Of a stretch of DNA of 64,000 bases, positions 36,067 through 44,805 are shown one piece after another. Position numbers and translations under genes: made by a program. The first letter of the stretch is position 1; each line of letters starts with the position of its first letter. The notes beneath the pieces are model-generated. The model worked only from the letters and a program-made list of their open reading frames with translations, was not told where the DNA came from and searched no databases. Source of the stretch: Pseudomonas sp. UMAB-08 (GTDB taxonomy: Bacteria; Pseudomonadota; Gammaproteobacteria; Pseudomonadales; Pseudomonadaceae); the NCBI RefSeq assembly GCF_900095225.1, contig NZ_LT607416.1, forward strand, positions 1 through 64,000, in the 5' to 3' direction.

Positions 36067-36927
36067 ATGAAAAAGCTCTTCAGTCTGATTGCTACCTTGT
36101 TGGTTCTGGCCCTGGCTCTGTGGATCGGTCGCACCCTGTGGATTAATTACATGGACACGCCCTGGACCCGCGATGGTCGGGTGCGCGCCGATGTGATCAA
36201 CGTCGCTGCCGATGTCTCCGGGGTGGTGGTGGATGTACCGGTGCGCGACAACCAACTGGTGAAGAAGGGCGATGTGCTGATGCAGATCGACCCAGAGCAT
36301 TACGAGATTGCCGTCAAACAGGCGCAGGCGTTGGTGGCTTCACGCAAGGCAACGTGGGAGATGCGCAAGCTGAATGCCAAGCGTCGCGCGGACATGGACA
36401 GCCTGGTGATTTCCAGCGAAAGCCGTGACGATGCGAGCAATATCGCCAGCTCGACGCTTGCCGACTATGAGCTTGCTCAGGCGCAACTGGACGCCGCCGA
36501 GCTCAACCTCAAACGCACCAAGGTGCTGTCTGCGGTAGATGGCTACGTCACCAACCTCAACGTGCACCGTGGCGACTATGCGCGGATCGGCGAAGCAAAA
36601 ATGGCCGTGGTCGACAAGAACTCGTTCTGGGTGTACGGCTACTTTGAAGAGAATAAACTGCCGCATGTTCGCGTCGGTGATCCGGCCGACATGCAGCTGA
36701 TGAGCGGCGAAGTGCTGAAGGGCCACGTCGAAAGCATCGCCCGTGGCATCTATGACCGGGACAACCCGCAAAGCCGCGAACTGACCGCCGACGTCAACCC
36801 GACCTTCAACTGGGTGCGCCTGGCGCAGCGTGTGCCCGTGCGCATCCACCTGGACCAGGTGCCAGAAGGTGTGGTGTTGGCGGCAGGGATTACCTGCACC
36901 GTGATTGTGAACCCAGAGGACCACTGA
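36067..36927 (+). CDS. HlyD/AaeA-type periplasmic adaptor
   Basis: A 286-residue membrane-fusion protein: an N-terminal anchor helix (about 5-24), a biotinyl-lipoyl-like half near 45-80 (ADVSGVVVDVPVRDNQLVKKGD), a short helical hairpin, and beta-barrel segments to the C-terminus. It bridges the FUSC inner-membrane protein and the NodT channel. Last gene of the efflux operon, 24 bp after DUF1656. Confidence 0.9.
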   Translation: MKKLFSLIATLLVLALALWIGRTLWINYMDTPWTRDGRVRADVINVAADVSGVVVDVPVRDNQLVKKGDVLMQIDPEHYEIAVKQAQALVASRKATWEMRKLNAKRRADMDSLVISSESRDDASNIASSTLADYELAQAQLDAAELNLKRTKVLSAVDGYVTNLNVHRGDYARIGEAKMAVVDKNSFWVYGYFEENKLPHVRVGDPADMQLMSGEVLKGHVESIARGIYDRDNPQSRELTADVNPTFNWVRLAQRVPVRIHLDQVPEGVVLAAGITCTVIVNPEDH

Positions 36928-36952
36928 TCATCAGCGGTGATGGATACAACGC

Positions 36953-37774
36953 CTACAATGTGCCACGCAATCCAAAGCGCTTTTTCAACGCATAGTCCAA
37001 CACACCTTTAGGCAGCAGCCACGCCATCAGCGGCATGGCCCTGCTGCCATTACCCAACCGTAGCAAGCGCGGCGGGTTGTCTTGCGACACGGCCTTGAGC
37101 AGGTCGCGGGCGAAGTCGGCGGCGGGGGTCGGGTTGCCTTGTGACGCGTTGGCCCGGGCGCGAATAGCGTCGCGCAGCGGCCACCAGGGCGAGGACTCAC
37201 CGATCAACTGTTCGGCTTCGCGGCTGGCGTTATTGGCGAAGCTGGAGGCGATGGCGCCGGGCTGCACTTCCATTAGTTTGATGCCGAACGGCGCCAGCTC
37301 CAGACGCAGGGCATCGCTCAGCGCATGCACGGCGGCTTTAGACGCGCAATAAGCGCCCGCAAACGGCGTGACCAGCACCCCCGAAACACTGCCGATATTC
37401 ACCACCAGCCCTTTGCTGCGGCGCAATAACGGAAACAGCGCACGCGTGACGCCGACCACTGCGAATACATTGGTGTCGAACTGTCGGCGCATGGCCTCCA
37501 CGCCACCATCGAGCAACGGCCCCATGGCGCCGTAACCGGCATTATTGATCAGCACATCAAGGCCGCCTTGTTGCTCGAGCTGTCCAGCCAATCGCTCAAG
37601 CGCCGGGCTATCGTTGACGTCCAGTTCCACAGCGGTAAACCCGGCCGCCTGCAACGCAGCGACATCTTCGGTTTTGCGGGCGGTGGCCCAGACTTGGTAG
37701 CCAGCGGCTTTGAAGGCCTCCGCCAGTGCGCGGCCAATGCCGCTGGAACAACCGGTGATAAGGGCGATGGGCAT
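36953..37774 (-). CDS. SDR family oxidoreductase
   Basis: A 273-residue classical short-chain dehydrogenase. It has TGCSSGIG (about 7-14), NNAGYGAMG, the catalytic Ser/Tyr/Lys set in GSVSG and YCASKAAVHALSD, and a C-terminal extension of about 40 residues that may mediate membrane or partner contact. Substrate is unknown. Convergent with the efflux operon and closely followed upstream by a small membrane-protein gene on the same strand. Confidence 0.85.
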   Translation of the reverse strand: MPIALITGCSSGIGRALAEAFKAAGYQVWATARKTEDVAALQAAGFTAVELDVNDSPALERLAGQLEQQGGLDVLINNAGYGAMGPLLDGGVEAMRRQFDTNVFAVVGVTRALFPLLRRSKGLVVNIGSVSGVLVTPFAGAYCASKAAVHALSDALRLELAPFGIKLMEVQPGAIASSFANNASREAEQLIGESSPWWPLRDAIRARANASQGNPTPAADFARDLLKAVSQDNPPRLLRLGNGSRAMPLMAWLLPKGVLDYALKKRFGLRGTL

Positions 37775-37792
37775 GTATTTTCCTTAAAGGAC

Positions 37793-38257
37793 CTAGTCCG
37801 AGAAACTGCCTTGTAAGTGCTCGGCACGAAACTCCACGGTCTGCGCACGGTAATCCGGACGCAGCGGCGGCAGGGGTAAGCAGTCTTGCCAATCGCCACC
37901 GGCCTGCAATTCGCCAGGACCGCGATAGCGAGGTGCCGCGTAGACGTTATCGGCCAGGTTGACCGTGTCCCCCGGCATATAAGCCGCAACACGCCACTGC
38001 AGGGAGAGCAGTGGCACGTCATTGCCATTGTGTAACTGGATCTGTAGCGGACGGTCAGGCGGGCATTGTTGCGGCAAATAAGTCAATCGCAACTCCAGAT
38101 GCTCCAACCGTCGCGTTTCACGGCTGTCCTGCCACACCACCCACGCCGCCACGCTCCCCAAACCCAACACAGCCGCCAATGACACCGGCAACGCTTTGGC
38201 GGGGTAACGCAAGAGCAGAATTAACCAGGTGAGGATGAGCGCAATGCCGATCAGCAT
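37793..38257 (-). CDS. Hypothetical membrane-anchored protein
   Basis: A 154-residue protein with two N-terminal membrane helices (about 2-17 and 22-42) and a periplasmic beta-rich domain containing two cysteines (QQCPPDRP and WQDCLPLP) that may pair. No family was recognised. It lies 18 bp upstream of the SDR gene on the same strand, so the two likely share a transcript. Confidence 0.65.
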   Translation of the reverse strand: MLIGIALILTWLILLLRYPAKALPVSLAAVLGLGSVAAWVVWQDSRETRRLEHLELRLTYLPQQCPPDRPLQIQLHNGNDVPLLSLQWRVAAYMPGDTVNLADNVYAAPRYRGPGELQAGGDWQDCLPLPPLRPDYRAQTVEFRAEHLQGSFSD

Positions 38258-38397
38258 GGAGGGATACCTTGGTCACACAGATGTGGGCATCGTAGCGTTA
38301 GCTTCAGGTTTTGTATTGCGGCACTGACGCCTTCGCGAATGAATACGCTGCCGCACGACCAAAAATATCAATAACTGAGGGTGATGTGACTGACATG

Positions 38398-38454
38398 AAA
38401 AAGCCCCCGTAAACCCTCTGCGGATGGGAAATACGCAGAGGGTTTACGGAGGCT
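38398..38454 (-). terminator. Terminator of the alginate operon
   Basis: A 21-bp stem with one mismatch (38402-38422 with 38434-38454) and an 11-nt loop, followed on the minus strand by TTTTTC. It is placed right after algA, the last gene of the operon. Confidence 0.9.
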
Positions 38455-38477
38455 GGAACGTTACGGCTTAAGCCGTA

Positions 38478-39932
38478 TCAGCGTGCGATGGTCTTGGTCT
38501 TTATGCCCATTTCCACCACGTTGTTGGAACGCCCGTAGACGTCTTCGAAACGCTCAATGTCGTCTTCGCCCAGGTAGCTGCCGGACTGGACTTCAATGAT
38601 TTCCAACGGGATCTTGCCCGGGTTTCTCAAGCGATGGACCGAGGCAATCGGGATGTAAGTGGATTGGTTTTCGGTCAGCAGGAACACGTTTTCATCGCAG
38701 GTCACTTCGGCGGTGCCGGAGACGACGATCCAGTGTTCGGCACGGTGGTGGTGCATCTGCAGGGACAGGCAAGCGCCCGGTTTAACCGAGATGTGCTTGA
38801 CCTGGAACCGGCCACCCATGTCCACCGAATCGTAGGAACCCCAAGGTCGGTAAACCTCACAGTGGTTCTGGGTTTCGCTGCGGCCCTGTTCGTTGAGGGT
38901 GTTGACCATCTGCTTGACGCCCTGAACCTTGTCCTTGTGGGCAATCATCATCGCGTCTTTGGTTTCGACCACGACGATATTGTCCAGGCCAATGACCGAG
39001 ACCAGTTTGCCGTTGCCATGGATCATGCAGTTGCGGCTGTCCTGGATCACCACATCGCCTTTGGCAACGTTGCCGTGAGCGTCTTTTTCCTGCACGTCCC
39101 ACAGCGATGACCAGCAGCCGACATCATTCCAGCCAGCGGTGAGCGGAACCACGCAGGCGCGCTGGGTTTTTTCCATCACTGCGTAGTCGATGGAGTTGTC
39201 CGGGCAGCAGGCGAAGGTGGCGGCATCAATGTCGATGTTGTCGCCGTCGTGAATGCTGCGTTCGAGGGCCAGCATGCAGGTGTCGTAGATGTCCGCGTCG
39301 TGCTTTTTCAGCTCTTCGAGGTAACGGCTTGCACGGAACAGGAACATGCCGCTGTTCCAGAAATAACCGCCCGCCTTGACGAACTCGGTGGCGCGCTTTT
39401 CGTCAGGTTTTTCGACGAAGTGCGAAACGCGGCTCACACCTTCTGGCAGCAGCGCATCGTGGGTCGACTTGATGTAGCCATAGCCAGTTTCAGGCTTGGT
39501 TGCCGGTACGCCGAACAGCACCATTTCGCCGCGCTCAGCCGCGACGGTGGCCAGGGCGAGGGCGCGTTGCAGGGCTTTTTGATCGTCGATGACGTGGTCG
39601 GCCGGGAGCACCAGCATCAATTCATCACGGCCATCACTGAGCAGCATCATTGCGGTGATCGCGACGGCCGGTGCGGTGTTGCGGCCGAAGGGCTCGAGCA
39701 GGATGGCCTGGGTCGCCAGCTTCAAGGTGTCCAGTTGCTCTGTAACGATGAAGCGGTGGTCCTTGTTGCAGACCACGATAGGGTCCTGCATGCCGTCGAA
39801 CTGCAGGCGCTCGAGGGTTTGCTGGAACAGGGTGTGCTCGCCGGTCAAAGCCAGGAACTGTTTAGGGAACTGTTTGCGCGAAAGCGGCCAGAGTCTTGAA
39901 CCGCTACCACCTGACAAGATTACTGGAATCAT
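38478..39932 (-). CDS. algA: Mannose-6-phosphate isomerase/mannose-1-phosphate guanylyltransferase
   Basis: A 484-residue bifunctional enzyme making GDP-mannose. The N-terminal nucleotidyltransferase has GGSGSRLWPLSRKQFPKQF (about 8-26) and FVEKP near 173. The C-terminal cupin isomerase has QMHHHRAEHWIVVSG near 405-419. It supplies the first and third steps of alginate precursor synthesis. It is the last gene of the operon, as in P. aeruginosa, and is separated from algF by a 123-bp gap with a stable hairpin. Confidence 0.96.
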   Translation of the reverse strand: MIPVILSGGSGSRLWPLSRKQFPKQFLALTGEHTLFQQTLERLQFDGMQDPIVVCNKDHRFIVTEQLDTLKLATQAILLEPFGRNTAPAVAITAMMLLSDGRDELMLVLPADHVIDDQKALQRALALATVAAERGEMVLFGVPATKPETGYGYIKSTHDALLPEGVSRVSHFVEKPDEKRATEFVKAGGYFWNSGMFLFRASRYLEELKKHDADIYDTCMLALERSIHDGDNIDIDAATFACCPDNSIDYAVMEKTQRACVVPLTAGWNDVGCWSSLWDVQEKDAHGNVAKGDVVIQDSRNCMIHGNGKLVSVIGLDNIVVVETKDAMMIAHKDKVQGVKQMVNTLNEQGRSETQNHCEVYRPWGSYDSVDMGGRFQVKHISVKPGACLSLQMHHHRAEHWIVVSGTAEVTCDENVFLLTENQSTYIPIASVHRLRNPGKIPLEIIEVQSGSYLGEDDIERFEDVYGRSNNVVEMGIKTKTIAR

Positions 39933-40007
39933 TTTATTTCTCCAAAAGTCTTCAAAAAGGCTGTACGTCGTTTTCTGTCGTTTCAGTCTTGTTTTTGTTC
40001 CGTGACA

Positions 40008-40043
40008 ACCGGTCCTCTCTTGGCTACGGAGCCCAGGACCGGC
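40008..40043. repeat. Hairpin in the algF-algA gap
   Basis: A perfect 9-bp stem (ACCGGTCCT at 40008-40016 as its plus-strand arm, AGGACCGG(C) at 40035-40043) with an inner GGCT/AGCC pair. No U run follows on the minus strand, so a processing or stability role is more likely than full termination. Confidence 0.55.
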
Positions 40044-40055
40044 TGTCTCAATGGG

Positions 40056-40727
40056 TTAGCGCGTGGCGACTGGGGGTTTGACCCAGACCGGCGACAAGTT
40101 GCTGCCGCTGCCGGTGATATACAGAACGGCGGCTTCACCACGTTCCAGGGCAATCGGTTTTAGATCGCTGACTTTCTTGTCGCCGTCGAACAGCGCCAGG
40201 CTGACTTTCACCGGGTTGATTTCACGGTCACCACGGCCTTTGGCGGCGACGGCCGGGATGACATCAGTCTTGCCATCGGCGGTTTTCAGGGTCAGCGCTT
40301 TGTCGGTAAGGTTCTGCACGCGAACCAGGGATTTCTGTTTGTTCTTGAACGGCGGCTCTTCCACCAGTTGTGGGGTGCCGCTGGTGTTGCTGACCAGGGT
40401 GTAATAGTGATCACTGGCCAGTTTCACCGGCACGGTCTGGCTGCCAACCTTGGCGCTGTAGTCGCCCTGGGGCATGAAGCTGAAGGCGCTGCTGGCCAAC
40501 GGTGCGATTTCGTTGAGGCTGGTGTTGCCGACGCTGGCGCTGATTTCCGCGTTGCTGGCGTTGTAGACCCGGACGAAGGTCGAGCCTTTAGGGGCCGTCG
40601 GGCCGTAGAGCGCAGCGTCGCCACCGGCGAAGGCTTGCACGGAGAACAAGCCGAGGCCTGCAACCAGTGCGCAGGTTTTCAACAGGCTTTTTTTTGCAAA
40701 ACGATTTGGAGTGGTCTGTAAGGTCAT
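40056..40727 (-). CDS. algF: Alginate O-acetylation protein AlgF
   Basis: A 223-residue periplasmic protein with a signal peptide ending near VQAFAGG and a beta-rich body. AlgF is a non-catalytic adaptor that works with AlgI, AlgJ and AlgX to acetylate mannuronate units. It sits 12 bp after algJ. Confidence 0.95.
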   Translation of the reverse strand: MTLQTTPNRFAKKSLLKTCALVAGLGLFSVQAFAGGDAALYGPTAPKGSTFVRVYNASNAEISASVGNTSLNEIAPLASSAFSFMPQGDYSAKVGSQTVPVKLASDHYYTLVSNTSGTPQLVEEPPFKNKQKSLVRVQNLTDKALTLKTADGKTDVIPAVAAKGRGDREINPVKVSLALFDGDKKVSDLKPIALERGEAAVLYITGSGSNLSPVWVKPPVATR

Positions 40728-40739
40728 GAGATGTTCCTC

Positions 40740-41915
40740 TCAGTTTTGCGCCCGGTTGGGCGACTCGGATTTGTTGGCGTTAAGCGCCAGATTTTGTTGC
40801 GGGTCACGCGCTTGTTTAAGTTCTGCGATCCAGTGGGGATCGAACTCGCCAAGGTCGTTGTGGGCAGGCAGATAACGTTCCGGGAACTCCCAGATCAGCA
40901 CTTGTGGTGGGCTGTTCTTGAAAGCATCGGTTTGCAGGTATTTGAGCATCGGCAGAATCGGGCCATGACCGTCTTCGGCGTAATTGACCACGTCGCTGTG
41001 CAGCGCTTGTTTCAAGGCGCCCAGGAAGTTCCAGTTCGGGTTGGCGCTGTAGCTGGTGCCGACCAGTCCCACCGCGACTTCGCTGTCCGCGAACAGGGCA
41101 TCGCCGCCGTTAGCCTCGGCCTGGGCCGGATTAGTGCTGCGTTGTTGCAACTGATCCGGTTTAGGCAACAGGTTGCTGAACAGCGGGTCCAGTGGCAGGA
41201 AGCTGGTCAGGTCACCCTTGTACGGCGCGGTCTCTTTGGCTTCGGTGACGAACTTTTCAGGCTCGCCGCTCAATGGCGTTTCCTTGCTGATGACAGTGCC
41301 TAGCTGTTGAGCGACGACTTCGGCACCCATCGGCGTCCAGTGCGTGTCGGTCCGCAGGAACACGGCGCCGTTCTGTTTTGCGCTCTGCAGCGGCGTCAGC
41401 AGGTCAGGGGCAATAATGCCGGCCTTCGCCACCTGGGCATGGAACTGCTGATACAAATCGGCGTGCAGCGTGGCCGGGGTGTTGTCGCCGATGTGCTCAG
41501 GGTACAGCCGGGTTTTTGCCGGCACGATGGCCAATACCAACTGCGTGCCCTGTTTTTTCAGGGTGTCGCGTACCCCTTGAATCAGCGCGAGGTTGTCGGC
41601 TTCGTTCTGCTCGCCATTGACCACGGGGTTGAATTCTTCATCGCTGTACAGCCACTGATCGCGGCCCAGCACGACACCGGGACGGCCTTCGTTGAACAGC
41701 TTGAAGTCCAGCGCGGCCCAGAGGTTGGTGCCCAGGCGTTTGATCGGAAACTCATCGTCGTAATGAGTCTCCGCCGCTTTGGTCCAGCGCCCGTTGAGCA
41801 CGGTGGTCTCGGCGGAGGTCGAGAAGCTGCCGAAACTGCGCAGCGACCACACACCCAACGCGAGCAGGATGGCAAGGAACAGGACGATGTAGAGGATGCG
41901 TAATGATCGGGTCAT
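40740..41915 (-). CDS. algJ: Alginate O-acetyltransferase AlgJ
   Basis: A 391-residue protein with a single N-terminal membrane anchor (about 5-24) and a periplasmic SGNH-like domain. The catalytic Asp190 and His192 (in RTDTHWTPMG) lie at the same positions as in P. aeruginosa AlgJ. The nucleophilic Ser is in the VGTSYS segment near 286-291. The ATG at 41915 is the correct start; the longer open frame upstream overlaps algI and is not used. Confidence 0.95.
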   Translation of the reverse strand: MTRSLRILYIVLFLAILLALGVWSLRSFGSFSTSAETTVLNGRWTKAAETHYDDEFPIKRLGTNLWAALDFKLFNEGRPGVVLGRDQWLYSDEEFNPVVNGEQNEADNLALIQGVRDTLKKQGTQLVLAIVPAKTRLYPEHIGDNTPATLHADLYQQFHAQVAKAGIIAPDLLTPLQSAKQNGAVFLRTDTHWTPMGAEVVAQQLGTVISKETPLSGEPEKFVTEAKETAPYKGDLTSFLPLDPLFSNLLPKPDQLQQRSTNPAQAEANGGDALFADSEVAVGLVGTSYSANPNWNFLGALKQALHSDVVNYAEDGHGPILPMLKYLQTDAFKNSPPQVLIWEFPERYLPAHNDLGEFDPHWIAELKQARDPQQNLALNANKSESPNRAQN

Positions 41916-41925
41916 GTCAGGCTCC

Positions 41926-43512
41926 TCAAAACTGGAAGTAAAGGAACGGCGAGAAACTTTGCGCCGAGAGCTTGAGGATCGATGCCACGAACAACAGCAA
42001 CACCAAGGTGCGCATTGCATAACGTGGCCAGTCGGCGACCCAGAACGCAGGCTGTACCTGAGCGTCGGTGCCGACGGTGTAACCCGGCAGGTGAATGCTG
42101 TTCGGCTGATCGCCAGGGACTGCTTTGATCATGCCCGGTTGAGCGGTTGCGGGACCGTTGGCCTCGGTGCTCTCTTCGCTGGCAGCAGGTTTTGCACCCT
42201 TGATCGCGTCGGCTTTAGGTCGGTTGGCGTAGAAGTCACGTAGACCGAAGAACGCCAGTGTCATGTACGCCACGATCAGTGTTGCCACTTGCAGGCCGGT
42301 GAGGCTGGCGCTGTTGAGTTCCGACAGTTGCCATTCGCTGAAGCTGAACATCGCGCCGTACATCCGTGCGGCAACGTGCAGGTTTTCCGAGCGGAAAATA
42401 ACCCAGCCCATGATCACCAGGAGGAAGGTCAGTGCCCAACGGATCGGGTTGAAGCTGCGCTGATTGGTGTTCAGGCCCAAGGCCTTTTCGATCGCCAGCC
42501 ACATGCCGTGCCAGGCGCCCCAGACGATGTAGGTGATGTTCGCACCGTGCCACAGACCACCGAGCAGCATGGTCAGGAACAGGTTGCGGTAGGTGGTCAA
42601 GGTGCCGCCACGGTTGCCGCCCAGGGTGATGTACAGATAGTCACGCAGCCAGGTGGACAGGCTGATGTGCCAGCGCCGCCAGAACTCGGTGATCGACTGG
42701 CTGATGTACGGCTGCTTGAAGTTCTCCATGAAGCGGAAGCCCATCATCAGACCCAGGCCGATGGCCATGTCGCTGTAGCCGGAGAAGTCGAAATACAGCT
42801 GCGCGGTGTATGCCAGCGCACCGAGCCAGGCATCCCCGGTGGTGGGGTGCTGCAAGGCGAAGCAATGGTCGGCGACGACGGCCAGGGTGTCGGCGATGAA
42901 CACCTTCTTGATGAAGCCCTGCATGAAGCGCGTGGCGCCTTCGGAGAACTTGTCCAGGGTGTGCGTGCGGTTATTGAATTGGTCGGCCAGGTCACGGAAG
43001 CGCAACACGGGGCCAGCAATCAGGTGCGGAAAGATCGCGACGAACGCCGCAAAGTCGATCAGGTTACGCGTGGCCGGTGTGTCGCCACGGTAAACGTCGA
43101 TGATGTAGCTGATCGACTCGAAGACGTAGAAGGAGATCCCGATCGGCAACAATACGTGGGTCAGGATGAACGGTTCGAGACCTACCGAGGTCATCATCGC
43201 GTTGATGCTGTCCACGCCGAAGTTGGCGTATTTGAAGTAACCAAGGATGCCCAGATCCACCGCCACGCCGAGCAACAGCCAACGCTGTGCCGGTTTGGTG
43301 CGCACGCCTGCCGCGCCGACTTTCAGGCCGATCCAGTAGTTCCACAGGGTCACGCCGATGAACAACGCCAGGAAGTCCACTCGCCACCAGGCATAGAACG
43401 CGTAGCTGGCAATCAGCAACAGCAAGTTGCGGTAGCGTTGTCCGCTCAAGTAGTACAAGCCGAGGAAGATCGGCAAGAACAAGAACAGAAACACATTGGA
43501 TGAGAAAACCAT
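41926..43512 (-). CDS. algI: Alginate O-acetyltransferase AlgI (MBOAT)
   Basis: A 528-residue polytopic MBOAT protein that carries acetyl groups across the inner membrane for AlgJ/AlgX. The catalytic His is in LLGGLWHGANITYIVWG near 320. There are about ten or more membrane helices, with a Lys/Ala/Glu-rich soluble loop near 435-465. It is preceded by a 158-bp gap after algL that contains a REP element and a G/C hairpin, an unusual break in the operon. Confidence 0.96.
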   Translation of the reverse strand: MVFSSNVFLFLFLPIFLGLYYLSGQRYRNLLLLIASYAFYAWWRVDFLALFIGVTLWNYWIGLKVGAAGVRTKPAQRWLLLGVAVDLGILGYFKYANFGVDSINAMMTSVGLEPFILTHVLLPIGISFYVFESISYIIDVYRGDTPATRNLIDFAAFVAIFPHLIAGPVLRFRDLADQFNNRTHTLDKFSEGATRFMQGFIKKVFIADTLAVVADHCFALQHPTTGDAWLGALAYTAQLYFDFSGYSDMAIGLGLMMGFRFMENFKQPYISQSITEFWRRWHISLSTWLRDYLYITLGGNRGGTLTTYRNLFLTMLLGGLWHGANITYIVWGAWHGMWLAIEKALGLNTNQRSFNPIRWALTFLLVIMGWVIFRSENLHVAARMYGAMFSFSEWQLSELNSASLTGLQVATLIVAYMTLAFFGLRDFYANRPKADAIKGAKPAASEESTEANGPATAQPGMIKAVPGDQPNSIHLPGYTVGTDAQVQPAFWVADWPRYAMRTLVLLLFVASILKLSAQSFSPFLYFQF

Positions 43513-43559
43513 CCTTATCCCTCCGTTGGTTCAACAGTCAAGGGCCTAAGCCCCCCCAA

Positions 43560-43582
43560 ACCCCCCATCAAAAACAGGGGGT
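43560..43582. repeat. GC hairpin upstream of algI
   Basis: ACCCCC/GGGGGT stem with a 10-12-nt loop, next to a second run of seven C. It lies between the REP sequence and the algI ribosome site, and could slow transcription or RNA decay within the operon. Confidence 0.45.
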
Positions 43583-43629
43583 GTATTGCATGAAATTTAC
43601 TGCCCCTGCTGTCTGAAGGTCGTACCGAC

Positions 43630-43655
43630 CTTATCGCAGACAAGTCAGCTCCTAC
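43630..43655. repeat. REP sequence in the algL-algI gap
   Basis: The minus strand reads GTAGGAGCTGACTTGTCTGC and continues GATAAG, close to the abundant fluorescens-group REP palindrome (GTAGGAGCTGGCTTGCCTGCGATG-type, in part). It lies just after the algL stop codon. Confidence 0.65.
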
Positions 43656-43670
43656 GGGTTTCGTGGTGCC

Positions 43671-44798
43671 TCAGGAGCCAGAACCTTTATTGCCTTTTTC
43701 ATGCGCCGGATCGAAAACCTTGGTCAGGTCGCCGCCAAGACGGAAGGTCTTGAACGGTTCCATCTTGTGTTTTTGATCCAGTACTTCGGGCTTGCAGGTG
43801 TAGAGCGAGCAGAAGGGTTCGAGCCAGGCGAACTTGCTGTCGATCTCGAGATCGGTCATGTCCTGTTTCTCGCCGTTGCGCTGGGTGAAGCTGTCGGCAT
43901 CCTTGATCCCGCTCAGCACCCGTTCACCCAGACGCTGCAATGCACCGTTGTTTTCCGGGCGTACATCGACGCCATTGGCCTGGGCAAAACTGGCAATCAT
44001 CGCCATCGGTGGCAGGGCGTAGTTGTGATACGCCAGGGCGCGTTGTTTGCGCTTGAGCTCGTTGGGCAGGAAGCCGTCTTTGTCGATCTGATTGGCGCCG
44101 ACGCGGAACTCCTTCACCGACCAGTCGAACAAATCACGTCGATTGGTCACCACCGACGTCGCCATCACCGACCAGGCAGCCCAGTAGGTATGGTTGTTGT
44201 TCTTGTCCATCGGCAGGTTGTCCCAATCGCTGACCACCTGATCGGCCAGTTTACTGAACCAGGCTTCGATGATTTGCGCTTGCTCCTGATGTGCGGCCAA
44301 CGGGTGCGAGTTGGAGAACTTCAGGCGCAGGTACGACGCGGACATGCTGCCCAGTGCCCATTTGCGCATCGACTTGCCGGTGTGGTTAAAGTCTTTGGAC
44401 TCCAGCGCATCGGCCTTGGCCCAGGTAGTGAGCAGGTTCAAGGCGCAGTCGAGCTGTTCCGGGCGACCGTCGCGCATGTACTGCATGACGATTTTGCTGG
44501 TGTCACGCTCCAGCTTGGTGATGTCGGCAGTGGCGTCCCGGAAGGCTTTTTCCGAGACCTCGTTCAGGGTCGAACGGGCCTTGTCCGAGCCTTCGTATTT
44601 GCTGCGAAACACCAGTTTGTCGGTGTACGGCTTGGGGATCGCATCGCACGTAAATTTGTTGTCACCGGTTTTGACCTTTTCAATACCGGCGAAGTAGCCC
44701 TGCGGAGGAACCAGCGCCTGTGCAGCGGACGCGGCATCGGTCGCGGCCAGCAGCGCCACGGCGAGCAGGGTGGGGAGCATCATTTTTCGAGAGTGCAT
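43671..44798 (-). CDS. algL: Alginate lyase
   Basis: A 375-residue periplasmic lyase with a signal peptide (about 1-27, ending ASAAQ). The catalytic motif NNHTYWAAW (near 200-208) holds the active His. It degrades polymer that fails to be exported and so keeps the periplasm clear. The start at 44798 gives the expected signal peptide; the 56-residue upstream frame lies within algX and is rejected. The C-terminus is Lys/Gly-rich. Confidence 0.95.
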   Translation of the reverse strand: MHSRKMMLPTLLAVALLAATDAASAAQALVPPQGYFAGIEKVKTGDNKFTCDAIPKPYTDKLVFRSKYEGSDKARSTLNEVSEKAFRDATADITKLERDTSKIVMQYMRDGRPEQLDCALNLLTTWAKADALESKDFNHTGKSMRKWALGSMSASYLRLKFSNSHPLAAHQEQAQIIEAWFSKLADQVVSDWDNLPMDKNNNHTYWAAWSVMATSVVTNRRDLFDWSVKEFRVGANQIDKDGFLPNELKRKQRALAYHNYALPPMAMIASFAQANGVDVRPENNGALQRLGERVLSGIKDADSFTQRNGEKQDMTDLEIDSKFAWLEPFCSLYTCKPEVLDQKHKMEPFKTFRLGGDLTKVFDPAHEKGNKGSGS

Positions 44799-44805
44799 AA
44801 AGGCC

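Noticed and set aside
42289..43503. 404-codon plus-strand open frame opposite algI
   Set aside because: It is the antisense shadow of a well-conserved algI gene in GC-rich DNA and has no family features.
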